The notes under the pieces were generated by a model. The model was not told the origin of the DNA. It did not search any database and saw only the letters and a list, made by a program, of their open reading frames with translations. A program made the position numbers and the translations under genes. Positions 18,026-27,923 of a DNA stretch of 64,000 nucleotides are shown in pieces (the first letter of the stretch is position 1; each line of letters begins with the position of its first letter). The stretch is from DATKLL01 sp035542475 (lineage in GTDB: Bacteria; Desulfobacterota; Syntrophia; Syntrophales; UBA2185): contig DATKLL010000053.1 of assembly GCA_035542475.1 (NCBI GenBank), positions 7,986-71,985 on the forward strand, given 5' to 3'.

Positions 18026-19027
18026 ATGTCTCAAATATTAACTCAGGAAGAAGTAGATGCCCTTCTGAAAGGAATATCGGATGGCGAGGTTGAGACCGAG
18101 TCGCAGAAAGAATATGATCCCTCGGTTGCCACACGTTATGACCTGACAAGCCAGGATCGTATCATCAGGGGGAGGATGCCCACCCTCGAGATGACTAATG
18201 AAAAGTTTGCCAGAATGTTCCGGGCGACACTTTCAGCACTATTGAGAAAAGTTGTCAGTGTAACTGCCCTATCTATTGATACTATAAAGTATGGGGATTT
18301 TCTGAAGACACTGCCGGTTCCCACAAGCCTGCATCTTTTCCGTATTGATCCATTAAGAGGCAATGCGATCATTGTTGTCGAGTCAAAAGTTATATTTACT
18401 CTGGTAGATATAGTCTTTGGAGGCTCGGGAAGAAATGGATTTAAAGTAGAAGGAAGAGAGTTTACCGCTATTGAAAATAACCTGATCAAAAAGGTCGTCT
18501 TAAGCGCCCTGCTCGACCTTGAAAAAGCTTGGAAAGCATTGGTAGACGTAAAAATGACCTATCAAAGGTCTGAAGTTAATCCCCAGTTTGCACATATTGT
18601 TCCTCTAACGGATGTTGTTGTGGTCGTTAATTTTGAGGTCGAGATGGATTATTCCTCCGGCATAATTTCTTTATGTGTACCGTACTCAACTTTGGAACCT
18701 ATCCGCGAGAAATTACAGGCGGGATTTCAGAGCGACTATCTGGATGTTGACAAGGAATGGGAGAAACGTCTGAAGGAAGAATTAATGTCCTCTGGACTTG
18801 AGCTGGTAGCCAGATTAGGGCAGTCGCATATTTTGGCTCGTGATGTGCGGGATCTCAAAATAGGAGATGTAGTCCTTCTGGATAAGTATGCTGCTGATCC
18901 AATAGATGTCTATGTGGAAGGTATACTGAAATTCAAGGGATATCCGGGTGTGTGCAGAGGAAACCAGGCCCTACAGATTAAACATTTAATTAGTAAAAGA
19001 GAGGTTATTCAGTATGGAGCAGAATGA
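18026..19027 (+). CDS. fliM: Flagellar motor switch protein FliM
   Basis: A 333-residue C-ring protein. The N-terminal CheY-P-binding peptide is present (ILTQEEVDALLKGI), so the motor should respond to chemotaxis signalling. The CheC-like middle domain and the C-terminal SpoA domain (LARDVRDLKIGDVVLLDKYA) follow. It overlaps fliN by 14 bases. Confidence 0.96.
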   Translation: MSQILTQEEVDALLKGISDGEVETESQKEYDPSVATRYDLTSQDRIIRGRMPTLEMTNEKFARMFRATLSALLRKVVSVTALSIDTIKYGDFLKTLPVPTSLHLFRIDPLRGNAIIVVESKVIFTLVDIVFGGSGRNGFKVEGREFTAIENNLIKKVVLSALLDLEKAWKALVDVKMTYQRSEVNPQFAHIVPLTDVVVVVNFEVEMDYSSGIISLCVPYSTLEPIREKLQAGFQSDYLDVDKEWEKRLKEELMSSGLELVARLGQSHILARDVRDLKIGDVVLLDKYAADPIDVYVEGILKFKGYPGVCRGNQALQIKHLISKREVIQYGAE

Positions 19028-19454
19028 AATAGACAACCTGATGAAGGGGGCAGCTTCTGAAAGTAAAAGCGACGAGAATATCAGCTGGGATGATGTTCAA
19101 CAAGAGATGGAGGCTTCAAAAAAGCAACCAAAAACAGCTGTCAGTTCGGCAAACTTTGAAGAGCTTCATAAAACGGAACGCAGAAACGGTGCGGCCATCG
19201 ATATTGATTTTATCCTGGATATTCCTCTTACAGTAACCGTTGAGCTGGGCAGATCAAGGATGTTGATTGGCGAACTTCTTCAATTAGGGCAGGGATCAGT
19301 CGTTGAACTGGCAAAGTTTGCAGGCGAACCGATGGATGTGTTTATTAACCAGAGGCTGATTGCCAAAGGTGAAGTTGTGGTAGTCAACGAAAAGTTCGGC
19401 ATTCGCCTTACCGATATAGTCTCCCCTGCGGAACGCGTAAGCAAACTCAAATAG
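19014..19454 (+). CDS. fliN: Flagellar motor switch protein FliN
   Basis: A 146-residue FliN with a polar N-terminal extension and a C-terminal SpoA domain (IPLTVTVELGRSRMLIGELL, then GSVVELAKFAGEPMDVFIN). It forms the base of the C ring with FliM and docks FliH. A GAGAGG site lies at the end of fliM. Overlap with fliM shows coupled translation. Confidence 0.96.
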   Translation: MEQNEIDNLMKGAASESKSDENISWDDVQQEMEASKKQPKTAVSSANFEELHKTERRNGAAIDIDFILDIPLTVTVELGRSRMLIGELLQLGQGSVVELAKFAGEPMDVFINQRLIAKGEVVVVNEKFGIRLTDIVSPAERVSKLK

Positions 19455-19464
19455 GTGAACATGA

Positions 19465-19869
19465 ATGGGCGCAGTGGATTTCATATCGTCACTGGTTAAA
19501 ATGATATCAGCGCTTGCTGTAGTCTTAGGTGTCATGATCGCAGCGATGTATTTTGTCAAGAAGTTCATGAAGGGGTCGGGGACAAGCATAGACGACGGCA
19601 AGTTTATAAAGATCATATCAACCAGGTATATTGGACCAAAATGCAGCATTATGCTTATGGATGTCCTAGGCAATATCGTTGTCGTCGGTTTAGCAAATAA
19701 TCAAATTACCATGCTTACAACGATTTCAGATTCTAAATCTCTGGAGAAGCTGCATGATTTAGACAGAGAGAAAAAAAATCCGGCCTCTCTTCTTGACAAT
19801 TTGACATTGTACAGAAGCAAGCTGTTGGCGGCAGGTCAGACGAGAAAAAGGTCGCGAGATAATGAATAA
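19465..19869 (+). CDS. fliO: Flagellar export-gate assembly protein FliO
   Basis: A 134-residue membrane protein with one N-terminal transmembrane helix (about 10-33, VKMISALAVVLGVMIAAMYF) followed by a basic cytoplasmic domain with the IKIISTRYIGPKCSIMLMDV strand pattern of FliO. FliO helps assemble the FliP ring. Weakly conserved in general, but position between fliN and fliP makes the call safe. It overlaps fliP by eight bases. Confidence 0.9.
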   Translation: MGAVDFISSLVKMISALAVVLGVMIAAMYFVKKFMKGSGTSIDDGKFIKIISTRYIGPKCSIMLMDVLGNIVVVGLANNQITMLTTISDSKSLEKLHDLDREKKNPASLLDNLTLYRSKLLAAGQTRKRSRDNE

Positions 19870-20647
19870 TCAACCCCGTAAAAATCAAATCAAATATATT
19901 GTGTGTCTGCTTATTTTTGCTGGGTCATTTTTTTTGATCATCCCGTCGGCATGGTCTGAACCTCTTCCCATCCCAACCATCAATTTGAACATAGGCGGTT
20001 CCGGTGAATCAGGTCAGGTATCGACTGTCCTTAAGCTCCTCATGTTGCTTACCGTACTGGCTCTTGCTCCTTCCATCCTGATTATGCTGACCTCGTTTAC
20101 AAGAATTGTTGTAGTATTTTCTCTTCTCAGACACGCTCTGGGTACACAACAGTTGCCTCCTAATCAGGTCATTATCGGGCTTTCCCTGTTTCTTACTTTT
20201 TTTATTATGACCCCCGTCTGGGAGAAGGTGAATTCACAGGCCCTCCAGCCGTATTTCAATAATCAAATTTCGGGGGAAAAGGCCTTTGAACTCAGCGCCC
20301 AGCCCGTCAAAGATTTTATGCTTAAACAGACTAGAGAGAAGGATCTGGCCCTCTTTGTAAAGATTTCTAAAATGAAAAGACCGGAAACACCGGCAGATAT
20401 AACGCTTCCTGTCCTGATACCATCTTTTGTAATAAGCGAATTAAGGACAGCTTTTCAGATTGGATTTTTGATATATATGCCGTTCCTGGTACTGGATATG
20501 GTTGTTGCCAGCGTACTTCTTTCCATGGGTATGCTTATGCTTCCCCCCATCATGGTAAGCTTACCTTTTAAATTGCTCCTATTTGTTCTAGTTGATGGCT
20601 GGTATCTGATTGTAGGGTCACTGGTTCAAAGTTTTGGACCTATGTAA
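19862..20647 (+). CDS. fliP: Flagellar export-gate protein FliP
   Basis: A 261-residue FliP with a cleavable signal peptide (about 1-32, ending SAWSEP) and the conserved core: LAPSILIMLTSFTRIVVVFS, RHALGTQQLPPNQV, and the C-terminal MLMLPPIMVSLPFKLLLFVL. It forms the pore of the flagellar type III export gate with FliQ and FliR in the inner membrane. Confidence 0.96.
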   Translation: MNNQPRKNQIKYIVCLLIFAGSFFLIIPSAWSEPLPIPTINLNIGGSGESGQVSTVLKLLMLLTVLALAPSILIMLTSFTRIVVVFSLLRHALGTQQLPPNQVIIGLSLFLTFFIMTPVWEKVNSQALQPYFNNQISGEKAFELSAQPVKDFMLKQTREKDLALFVKISKMKRPETPADITLPVLIPSFVISELRTAFQIGFLIYMPFLVLDMVVASVLLSMGMLMLPPIMVSLPFKLLLFVLVDGWYLIVGSLVQSFGPM

Positions 20648-20669
20648 TTCGGTTGCAGAGGTATTTAAA

Positions 20670-20939
20670 ATGTCCAGTGATTTCGTAATGGGTATAGCGG
20701 TTGAAACGATAAAGGTGACCCTGTTGATATCGGCACCAATGCTGCTAATCGGTCTTGTTGTCGGACTTGCCATCAGCATCTTTCAGGCCGTTACGCAGAT
20801 CCAGGAGATGACATTGGTTTTTGTTCCCAAGATTGTGGCCGTATTGATTGCTCTCATTGTCGCGTTGCCATGGATGCTCAATATAATGATATCGTATACA
20901 CAAAACATATTTTCTAATTTTCCAATGTATATCAGGTAG
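20670..20939 (+). CDS. fliQ: Flagellar export-gate protein FliQ
   Basis: An 89-residue two-helix inner-membrane protein (standard FliQ length) with the family motif GLAISIFQAVTQIQEMTLVF PKI spacing. I start at ATG 20670, with CAGAGGT upstream, rather than an in-frame codon at 20634 inside the end of fliP, because the protein then has the usual N-terminus and size. It packs around the FliP/FliR pore. Confidence 0.94.
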   Translation: MSSDFVMGIAVETIKVTLLISAPMLLIGLVVGLAISIFQAVTQIQEMTLVFVPKIVAVLIALIVALPWMLNIMISYTQNIFSNFPMYIR

Positions 20940-21011
20940 AGAATGGTTGATTTTTTGACATGTGTTTCCAATTCCTAACCTGAACTACATCAGTCAGTTC
21001 GATTGAAGCAT

Positions 21012-21782
21012 ATGCAAATCATAACAGCAGAACAGGCAGAAATATTCATCCTGACTTTTCTTCGCGTTAGTGCGATGATTATAACGATCCCCATACTGGG
21101 GGACATTACAGTTCCTGCCAGAGTCAAAGTGGGACTAGCCCTTTTAATCGCATTTCTTGTCTTTCCTTTTGTTCAAACAGGGACGTGGAAGCTCAGTTCT
21201 GATATCTTTTCCCTCATATTACGTATGGCAGGGGAGATCATGATCGGTGTTATGGTCGGGTTTGCCGGCAGGTTGATATTCGACGGGATCCAGCTGGCCG
21301 GGCAGCTCATAGGGTTTCAGATGGGTTTTTCCATCGTGAATGTCATTGATCCCGTCAATAATGAGCAAGTGTCCATCATATCCCAGTTTCAGTATCTTAT
21401 TGCTATGCTGATATTCCTGGTCATGAACGGGCATCATATTTTTTTATATGCCATAGCAGAAAGTTTCAGGATACTGCCCCCCCTCGGTTTTCATTTTTCA
21501 GGAGAGTTGATGCAACTGGTACTCGTCTTTGTGAGAAATATGCTGGAAGTTGCCATCAAGACAGGAGCGCCTATAATTGCTGTCTTATTATTCATGAGCG
21601 TTGGAATGGGTCTGGTTGCTAGGACGGTGCCCCAGATAAATATATTTATAGTCGGCTTTCCCCTGCAGATAGCGATCGGCCTGATAGGTATAGGAGTAAC
21701 GTTACCAATTTTTCTGCGGGTTGTGGAAGGTTACTTCACAAATCTTGAGGGAGAGATTATTTCGCTTCTCCGACTCATGTAA
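21012..21782 (+). CDS. fliR: Flagellar export-gate protein FliR
   Basis: A 256-residue polytopic membrane protein with FliR features: an early RVSAMIITIPILGD helix, GEIMIGVMVGFAGRLIFDGI, and GFPLQIAIGLIGIGVTLPIF. It completes the FliP5-FliQ4-FliR1 pore. ATG 21012 is used; TTG 21003 is in frame but neither has a strong ribosome site. Confidence 0.94.
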   Translation: MQIITAEQAEIFILTFLRVSAMIITIPILGDITVPARVKVGLALLIAFLVFPFVQTGTWKLSSDIFSLILRMAGEIMIGVMVGFAGRLIFDGIQLAGQLIGFQMGFSIVNVIDPVNNEQVSIISQFQYLIAMLIFLVMNGHHIFLYAIAESFRILPPLGFHFSGELMQLVLVFVRNMLEVAIKTGAPIIAVLLFMSVGMGLVARTVPQINIFIVGFPLQIAIGLIGIGVTLPIFLRVVEGYFTNLEGEIISLLRLM

Positions 21783-21922
21783 TGAGATCTTTGAAAATTG
21801 ATTTCACCGAACCGCATTCCTCGATTTGCCCATCGTGAAAGCAATTTTCAGTTTTGTAAAAGTCTTATTTTGAAAAGACGGTTTTTTGACTTGAGTGTCA
21901 GTGAATAGATAAGGATAGGTCC

Positions 21923-22999
21923 ATGGCAGACGACGATAGAGATCAGGAAAAAACAGAACAGGCGACGCCGAGGCGGCGGGAAGAGGCAAGGAAAAAGGGA
22001 CAGGTTGCAAGGAGTCAGGAAATAGCCTCGGTCACCGTATTATTGGCATGTATAACATATTTTTATTTTGATTCCGCCCGCCTGACTAAGAAAATGGCGG
22101 ATATTATAAGCGGTTTCCTAAGAGGATCCGGGAAGCTGCTTATCAATACCGATAATATTCAGACACTCACTATCGGATGGGTGTATGAGTTTTTTATCCT
22201 TATTGCTCCACTTCTTATGATTGTCCTTATTGCAGGGATACTGGCCAATTTCATCCAGGTAGGCTTCGTATTTTCAGCGGAGGCACTGGAACCGAAATTT
22301 TCCAAGATAGATCCGGTTAAGGGATTTCAGAGGTTATTTTCACTTAAATCATTTGCAGAATTGACAAAGAGTATAGTGAAATTATGTATAGTTAGCTATG
22401 TCGCCTATGTGACGGTAAAGGGGGAAATAGATGTTCTTCCTTCCCTGATGGACAGGAGTATCGGGGATATTATGGTCTATATGGGTGAGATTTCATTCAA
22501 GATTATTTTAAGGACCTCGTGGGTTCTGATTGTTCTGGCAGTCCTGGATTACGTGTATCAGCGATGGGAATATGAAAAGGGACTCAGGATGTCGCGGCAG
22601 GAGATAAAGGACGAATACAAACAGACTGAAGGCGATCCTCTGATGAAGGCGAGGATCAGGCGTATTCAGAGAGAGATGGCCAGAAAGAGGATGATGGCCA
22701 AGGTCCCCAAGGCAGACGTTGTGATCACAAACCCCGATCACATCGCTGTAGCATTAGAATACGATCAATTAAAGATGTTTGCTCCTGTCGTTGTGGCAAA
22801 GGGAGTGGGGTTTGTAGCTGAAAAAATAAAAGAAATAGCCAGGCAAAACAACGTGCCTATTGTTGAGAACAAGCCTTTGGCACAGGTATTGAATAAGATG
22901 GTAAAGGTAGATGAGGTAATACCGGAAAATTTATACAAAGCCGTGGCTGAGATATTGGCGTATGTCTATGGCTTAAAGGAAAAAAGGGTAGCGGTGTAA
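21923..22999 (+). CDS. flhB: Flagellar export switch protein FlhB (NPDH variant)
   Basis: A 358-residue FlhB: the N-terminal EKTEQATPRRREEARKKGQV motif, four transmembrane helices (to about residue 210), a cytoplasmic linker and the autocleavage domain. The family's nearly invariant NPTH cleavage site reads NPDH here (residues 270-273). FlhB controls the change from rod/hook to filament export with FliK. The Asn-Pro scissile pair and His are kept, so cleavage may still occur, but Thr to Asp is unusual. An AAGGATAGG site precedes the ATG. Confidence 0.95.
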   Translation: MADDDRDQEKTEQATPRRREEARKKGQVARSQEIASVTVLLACITYFYFDSARLTKKMADIISGFLRGSGKLLINTDNIQTLTIGWVYEFFILIAPLLMIVLIAGILANFIQVGFVFSAEALEPKFSKIDPVKGFQRLFSLKSFAELTKSIVKLCIVSYVAYVTVKGEIDVLPSLMDRSIGDIMVYMGEISFKIILRTSWVLIVLAVLDYVYQRWEYEKGLRMSRQEIKDEYKQTEGDPLMKARIRRIQREMARKRMMAKVPKADVVITNPDHIAVALEYDQLKMFAPVVVAKGVGFVAEKIKEIARQNNVPIVENKPLAQVLNKMVKVDEVIPENLYKAVAEILAYVYGLKEKRVAV

Positions 23000-23006
23000 A
23001 GGAAAT

Positions 23007-25076
23007 ATGGCTACAAACGCAAGGGCTGAATCTTTAGGCGGATGGGAAAGAAGCGGGACGGCCATTCTGGGTATTGGTGTCATTGGTGTGCTCATCATCA
23101 TGATCATACCGCTGCCTACGTTCCTGCTCGACTTACTCCTTTCTTTTAATATTACCATCTCAATAGTTATTTTACTGGTATCCATGTATGTCCTGAGACC
23201 CTTGGATTTATCCGTTTTCCCTTCTATCCTTCTGACGGTCACTCTTCTCAGGCTGTCTTTAAATGTTGCTTCGACGCGACTGATTCTTCTTCGTGGCAAT
23301 GAAGGGACCGCTGCCGCCGGCCAGGTCATAAAGGCCTTCGGTACGTTTGTGGTCGGAGGGAATTATTTTGTCGGTTTAATAGTATTCTTTGTTCTTACAC
23401 TGATCAACTTTATCGTCATTACAAAAGGTGCGACAAGAATAGCGGAAGTTGCGGCGCGATTTACACTGGATGCTATGCCTGGAAAGCAGATGAGTATTGA
23501 TGCGGACCTCAATGCAGGTCTCATAACGGAAGCTGACGCGCGCAGGAGAAGAGCTGATACGGAAAAAGAGGCTGATTTCTATGGAGCAATGGACGGTGCC
23601 AGCAAGTTTGTCAGAGGTGACGCAATTGCGGGTGTGGTCATAATAGTGATAAATATTGTAGGGGGGTTGATTATCGGTGTGCTGCAAAAAGGGATGGATA
23701 TCGGTGACGCAGCCCGCACATATACCCTCCTTACTATCGGTGATGGTCTCGTTACCCAAGTTCCTGCCCTCATTGTATCGACAGCAGCAGGCATGCTGGT
23801 AACGAGGTCTACAGCATCTTCTAATCTCGGCGCTGATCTTACAGGACAGTTATTTGTCCAGCCGAAGGCTATAGCAACAGCATCAATTATGCTTTTTATA
23901 TTCGGTTTAATTCCGGGAATGCCGAAACTGTCGTTCATGATCGTTTCCCTTTTGAGCGGTGTATTGGCGTATAACCTTTTCAAATATGTAAAGAAGTCGG
24001 AAGAAGTCAAAGAGGAAGTGCCGGCAGTTGCACCCAAAGAGTCTGTGGAAAGGATTCTGGCCCTTGATTTGATGGAGCTTGAGGTGGGTTATGGTCTGAT
24101 ACCCCTTGTTGACGCAGGGCAGGGAGGAGAATTACTCCAAAGAATAAAGTCATTGAGAAAGCAGTTGGCTCTGGACATGGGGTTTATCATACCGGCCATA
24201 CATATCAGAGATAATCTTCAGCTAAAGCCTAACGAATATTCGTTCTTATTGAAAGGGGTTGAAATAGCCAAGGGTGAGCTGATGCCCGGCTATTACCTTA
24301 CCATAACCCCCGAAGATAGAGAAGTTACCGTAAAGGGAGTGCAAACCCAAGAACCTGCCTTCGGACTGCCCGCGGTCTGGGTAAGCGAAAAAGAAAAAGA
24401 GAATATCCAGGCGCGAGGTCTTATCGTAGTAGATTGCGCCACCGTGGTCACAACCCATTTGACGGAAATAATTAAATCGCATGCTGACGAATTGTTGGGC
24501 AGGGAAGAAGTTCGATCGCTGTTGGATAATTTAGCCATCAGCCATCCGAAGGTTGTGGAGGAAATCGTTCCCAATATCGTTCCTATGGGAATCCTCCAGA
24601 AGGTTTCGCAGAGACTTCTGAAAGAACGAATTTCAATCCGGGATCTCTTGACAATACTCGAAACACTGGCTGATTATGTGCCAATCACGAAGAACGTCGA
24701 TCTGTTGACCAGTTATGTGAGGCAGGCATTAGCGCGAACTATAACAAAGCAGTACAAGGATGACAAAGGGAACATCTCCGTTGTGATACTTTCGCCGGAA
24801 GTTGAAGATCGCATCAACAGTTCCATACAGCATACCGAATATGAGTCGTACCTCGTTGCGGATCCCAATTTGATACAGAGGATTGTGAGCAATCTGCAGA
24901 AATTTATCACCACCTTTACAACAAGGGGCCTTCAGCCAATCGTTCTCTGTTCACCAAAAACAAGGACTCATTTTAAAAAAATATTAGAAAGGTTTTTCCC
25001 GAATATCGTTGTTCTGTCTCACAATGAGATTACACACGATGTAAACATCAATTCACTGGGCATATTGGAGTTATAA
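23007..25076 (+). CDS. flhA: Flagellar export-gate protein FlhA
   Basis: A 689-residue FlhA of normal length: eight N-terminal transmembrane helices (to about 330), the conserved FHIPEP-type loop region (RFTLDAMPGKQMSIDADLNA), and a cytoplasmic ring domain (about 350-689) that binds chaperone-substrate complexes. Seven bases after flhB and two before flhF. Confidence 0.97.
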   Translation: MATNARAESLGGWERSGTAILGIGVIGVLIIMIIPLPTFLLDLLLSFNITISIVILLVSMYVLRPLDLSVFPSILLTVTLLRLSLNVASTRLILLRGNEGTAAAGQVIKAFGTFVVGGNYFVGLIVFFVLTLINFIVITKGATRIAEVAARFTLDAMPGKQMSIDADLNAGLITEADARRRRADTEKEADFYGAMDGASKFVRGDAIAGVVIIVINIVGGLIIGVLQKGMDIGDAARTYTLLTIGDGLVTQVPALIVSTAAGMLVTRSTASSNLGADLTGQLFVQPKAIATASIMLFIFGLIPGMPKLSFMIVSLLSGVLAYNLFKYVKKSEEVKEEVPAVAPKESVERILALDLMELEVGYGLIPLVDAGQGGELLQRIKSLRKQLALDMGFIIPAIHIRDNLQLKPNEYSFLLKGVEIAKGELMPGYYLTITPEDREVTVKGVQTQEPAFGLPAVWVSEKEKENIQARGLIVVDCATVVTTHLTEIIKSHADELLGREEVRSLLDNLAISHPKVVEEIVPNIVPMGILQKVSQRLLKERISIRDLLTILETLADYVPITKNVDLLTSYVRQALARTITKQYKDDKGNISVVILSPEVEDRINSSIQHTEYESYLVADPNLIQRIVSNLQKFITTFTTRGLQPIVLCSPKTRTHFKKILERFFPNIVVLSHNEITHDVNINSLGILEL

Positions 25077-25078
25077 AA

Positions 25079-26212
25079 ATGCAGATTAAAAGATATGAAG
25101 TCAGGAGCATTCAGGATGCAATGACTAAAATTAGAAGCGATCTGGGCGAGGAAGCCGTCATCCTGTCAACCAAGAGATTGAAAGGCGGAAGAGCACCGCT
25201 ACTTGAGGTAACAGCGGCCAGGGATGAAAGTAAAAAAAGATTAAGATCCGATGATCCATGCGAAACACCGGGTGCCGTCGATAATCTGATGAGCGGGTCT
25301 ACTGAACTGGATAAGATCAGAAATGATATCATTGAAATGAAATCCCTGATGCGGGATTTAAAGAGAGAAGATTCCCTTCGCAGAGAACTCGGCCAGTTAA
25401 AGGAGTATCTTAATAACCTTATGACGGTACTTGGTACCTGGGAAAAAAATCTTTTTCCTAGACCGCTGTCTAAGATCTATTATCACTTAGTCGCAAACGG
25501 TGTATCTCGGGAGAGGGCATATAGGCTTCTTAACACATTAGATAAAATAGATAGTTTTGAGAATACATTTAAATTACTGGAGGACAAGATAACGAAGTCT
25601 ATCCCTGTTTCAAGAGAACAGAAAAGAAAAGGTATCATTGCTTTTGTTGGTCCCACAGGTGCAGGGAAAACGACAACCCTGGCTAAACTGGCTGCTAATT
25701 ATGCTATGAATGAGAAATTAGGTGTAGGTCTTATTTCGGCTGATACATATAGAATTGCAGCGGCGGAACAGTTAAAGACTTATGCCAAGATTATGGGGCT
25801 TCCAATAAAGGTGGTGTCCGAAAAAGAAGAATTTAAACAGGCCCTCAGCCGATTTTCCGACAAGGATCTTGTTTTGGTGGATACACCGGGAAAAAGTCGC
25901 AATGATGAAGACTATATGGGAAAACTAGGTGATTTACTTAACGTTGGCATTCCAATAGAGACCAATCTTCTTTTGAGTTTGACATCAAGCAGGGAAAACA
26001 TGCTGGATGCGGCGTCCAGGTTCGGCATGGTTAACTATGATAACATCATATTTACAAAGGTAGATGAGGCTACAGGCTACGGTTCCATGTATGATGTGAT
26101 AGATCAGGTTGGCAAACCGGTTTCTTATTTGACGAACGGTCAGAATGTGCCAAACGACATAGAAAATGCTAATCCCGGTAGAATTGCCAGACTTATTATG
26201 CATCAGTCTTAG
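25079..26212 (+). CDS. flhF: Flagellar placement GTPase FlhF
   Basis: A 377-residue SRP-family GTPase: an N-terminal basic region (1-120), N domain helices, and an NG domain with G1 GPTGAGKTTT (191-200), TYRIAAAEQL, DTPG and FTKVDE motifs. FlhF sets the site of flagellar assembly at the cell pole and works against FlhG. Its start lies two bases after flhA, using GGAG inside the flhA end. Together with flhG it implies polar flagellation. Confidence 0.95.
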   Translation: MQIKRYEVRSIQDAMTKIRSDLGEEAVILSTKRLKGGRAPLLEVTAARDESKKRLRSDDPCETPGAVDNLMSGSTELDKIRNDIIEMKSLMRDLKREDSLRRELGQLKEYLNNLMTVLGTWEKNLFPRPLSKIYYHLVANGVSRERAYRLLNTLDKIDSFENTFKLLEDKITKSIPVSREQKRKGIIAFVGPTGAGKTTTLAKLAANYAMNEKLGVGLISADTYRIAAAEQLKTYAKIMGLPIKVVSEKEEFKQALSRFSDKDLVLVDTPGKSRNDEDYMGKLGDLLNVGIPIETNLLLSLTSSRENMLDAASRFGMVNYDNIIFTKVDEATGYGSMYDVIDQVGKPVSYLTNGQNVPNDIENANPGRIARLIMHQS

Positions 26213-26228
26213 AGTATGGAGGATTAAA

Positions 26229-27146
26229 GTGGATCAGGCTGCGGCTCTCAGAGAAATGAAGGAAACAGACAAAGGGGTTCATAAAATGGTGTCAAAAATC
26301 AAAAATGGAGATGATGTTGTTGGTGAAGAGAAAAAAGAGAATATCCGGGTGATTGCGATTACAAGTGGTAAAGGGGGTGTCGGAAAAACATATATAACGG
26401 CCAATCTTGCCTACATACTCTCAAAAATGAAAAGGAAGACCTTAATCTTTGATGCGGATATGGGGCTGTCAAATATAGATGTTATCCTTGGAATATCCCC
26501 GAAGTACAATATGCACCATGTTCTCTTAGGTGAGAAATCACTGACGGAGATAATTGTTCCCGGTCCTGGAGGGATCAAGATTCTACCAGCTGCTTCCGGG
26601 ATTCAAGAGATGGCTGAATTGTCCAAAGGTCAAAAGCTTACTCTTATGGAAGAACTGAATGATTTAAACGAGGGCTTCGATTTTATGCTTATAGATACAG
26701 CCGCCGGTATAACTGGTAATGTTTTGTATTTTAACATGGCGGCCAAGGAGATAATAGTAGTAGTATCACCGGAACCGACTTCCCTGACAGATGCATATGC
26801 CCTTATTAAAATACTTTATAATGGTCATGCCGAAAAAAGGATTATGCTGATTGTAAATATGGTAAAAAACTCCCATGAAGCCCAGGAGGTTTTTGCCAAA
26901 TTAAGTAAGGCGACAGAACACTTCCTTGATCTTTCCATTGAATATCTCGGATATATAATCAACGATGAAAAAGTGACGGATGCCGTTAGGCAGCAGAAGA
27001 TGTTCGCAGAGATATATCCTTATAACCATGCTAGCAAATGTCTATCGTCAATAGCGAAAAAAATATGTCGTGAAAAACCTGATAAGTATAATTTGGGAAG
27101 CATGAAATTTTTCTCACGGGCCATTGTTGGTGCAGACCATGGATAA
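26229..27146 (+). CDS. flhG: Flagellar number regulator FlhG (FleN), MinD-like ATPase
   Basis: A 305-residue ParA/MinD ATPase. The deviant Walker A KGGVGKT is at about 48-54, Walker B is LIDTAAGI, and a C-terminal amphipathic region follows. FlhG limits flagellum number and opposes FlhF; in Pseudomonas/Vibrio it also restrains the FleQ/FlrA activator. GTG 26229 is chosen because GGAGG at 26218-26222 gives six-base spacing; the frame extends further upstream into flhF without a site. Confidence 0.93.
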   Translation: MDQAAALREMKETDKGVHKMVSKIKNGDDVVGEEKKENIRVIAITSGKGGVGKTYITANLAYILSKMKRKTLIFDADMGLSNIDVILGISPKYNMHHVLLGEKSLTEIIVPGPGGIKILPAASGIQEMAELSKGQKLTLMEELNDLNEGFDFMLIDTAAGITGNVLYFNMAAKEIIVVVSPEPTSLTDAYALIKILYNGHAEKRIMLIVNMVKNSHEAQEVFAKLSKATEHFLDLSIEYLGYIINDEKVTDAVRQQKMFAEIYPYNHASKCLSSIAKKICREKPDKYNLGSMKFFSRAIVGADHG

Positions 27147-27891
27147 AAAGAACCATGATGGACATGTCATGAGTAAAAAGAAACGTGATGAATTCATCAT
27201 GAAGTATGCTCCACTTGTGAAAAATATCGTGGAGAGGATATCAGCGAGATTGCCGTCCCATTTGAATGTCAAAGAAGATTTGATAAATGTGGGCATTATC
27301 GGTTTGATTTCAGCGATTGAGAAATTTGATAAAAAAAGAAATGTAAAATTTGAAACATATGCCAGCTTTAGGATTAGGGGTGCCGTCCTTGATGAACTGA
27401 GATCGAGGGACTGGATGCCCCGTTCGACAAGGAATAAGCATTCAAAATTAGAAGAATCCTTTTCCTCCCTTCAGAAGATGTTAGGCAGGCCGCCTGACGA
27501 GGAAGAAATGAGTCGATATCTTAATGTTCCGCTGGATAAGTACTATAAAATTCTTGATGAGGCGAAAGGAATAACACTTTTCAGCAGTGAGGATCTTCCT
27601 CCTGATTACCATGAAAATTATACTAATTATGACATTCTCGAAGAAGTAGATCGAAGCAATCCCTTTTCATTTCTTGCCTCAAATGAGCTCAAAGTCGTAC
27701 TGAAAAAGGCCATAGACGCACTTCCCGGAAAAGAGAAATTGATTTTATCACTTTATTATTATGAGGAACTGACCATGAAAGAGATTGGATTGGTCATAAA
27801 GTTGACAGAGTCTAGGGTGTGCCAACTTCATACACAAGCCATCCTCAGGTTGAGAGGAAGCCTGAAGGAACTCCGCGGTGTGTATCGCTGA
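27139..27891 (+). CDS. fliA: Flagellar sigma factor FliA (sigma-28)
   Basis: A 250-residue sigma-28 with region 2 (LPSHLNVKEDLINVGIIGLI, then FETYASFRIRGAVLDELRS RDW pattern), region 3 and a region 4 helix-turn-helix (ELTMKEIGLVIKLTESRVCQ). It transcribes late flagellar genes; matching sites are seen before flgM, flaG, fliD, the flagellin and the 29903 operon. ATG 27139 overlaps the flhG end; ATG 27169 and TTG 27124 are alternatives. Confidence 0.95.
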   Translation: MDKKNHDGHVMSKKKRDEFIMKYAPLVKNIVERISARLPSHLNVKEDLINVGIIGLISAIEKFDKKRNVKFETYASFRIRGAVLDELRSRDWMPRSTRNKHSKLEESFSSLQKMLGRPPDEEEMSRYLNVPLDKYYKILDEAKGITLFSSEDLPPDYHENYTNYDILEEVDRSNPFSFLASNELKVVLKKAIDALPGKEKLILSLYYYEELTMKEIGLVIKLTESRVCQLHTQAILRLRGSLKELRGVYR

Positions 27892-27923
27892 AGTTTCATT
27901 GACATAGAAAAAGGTTTTGTAAT

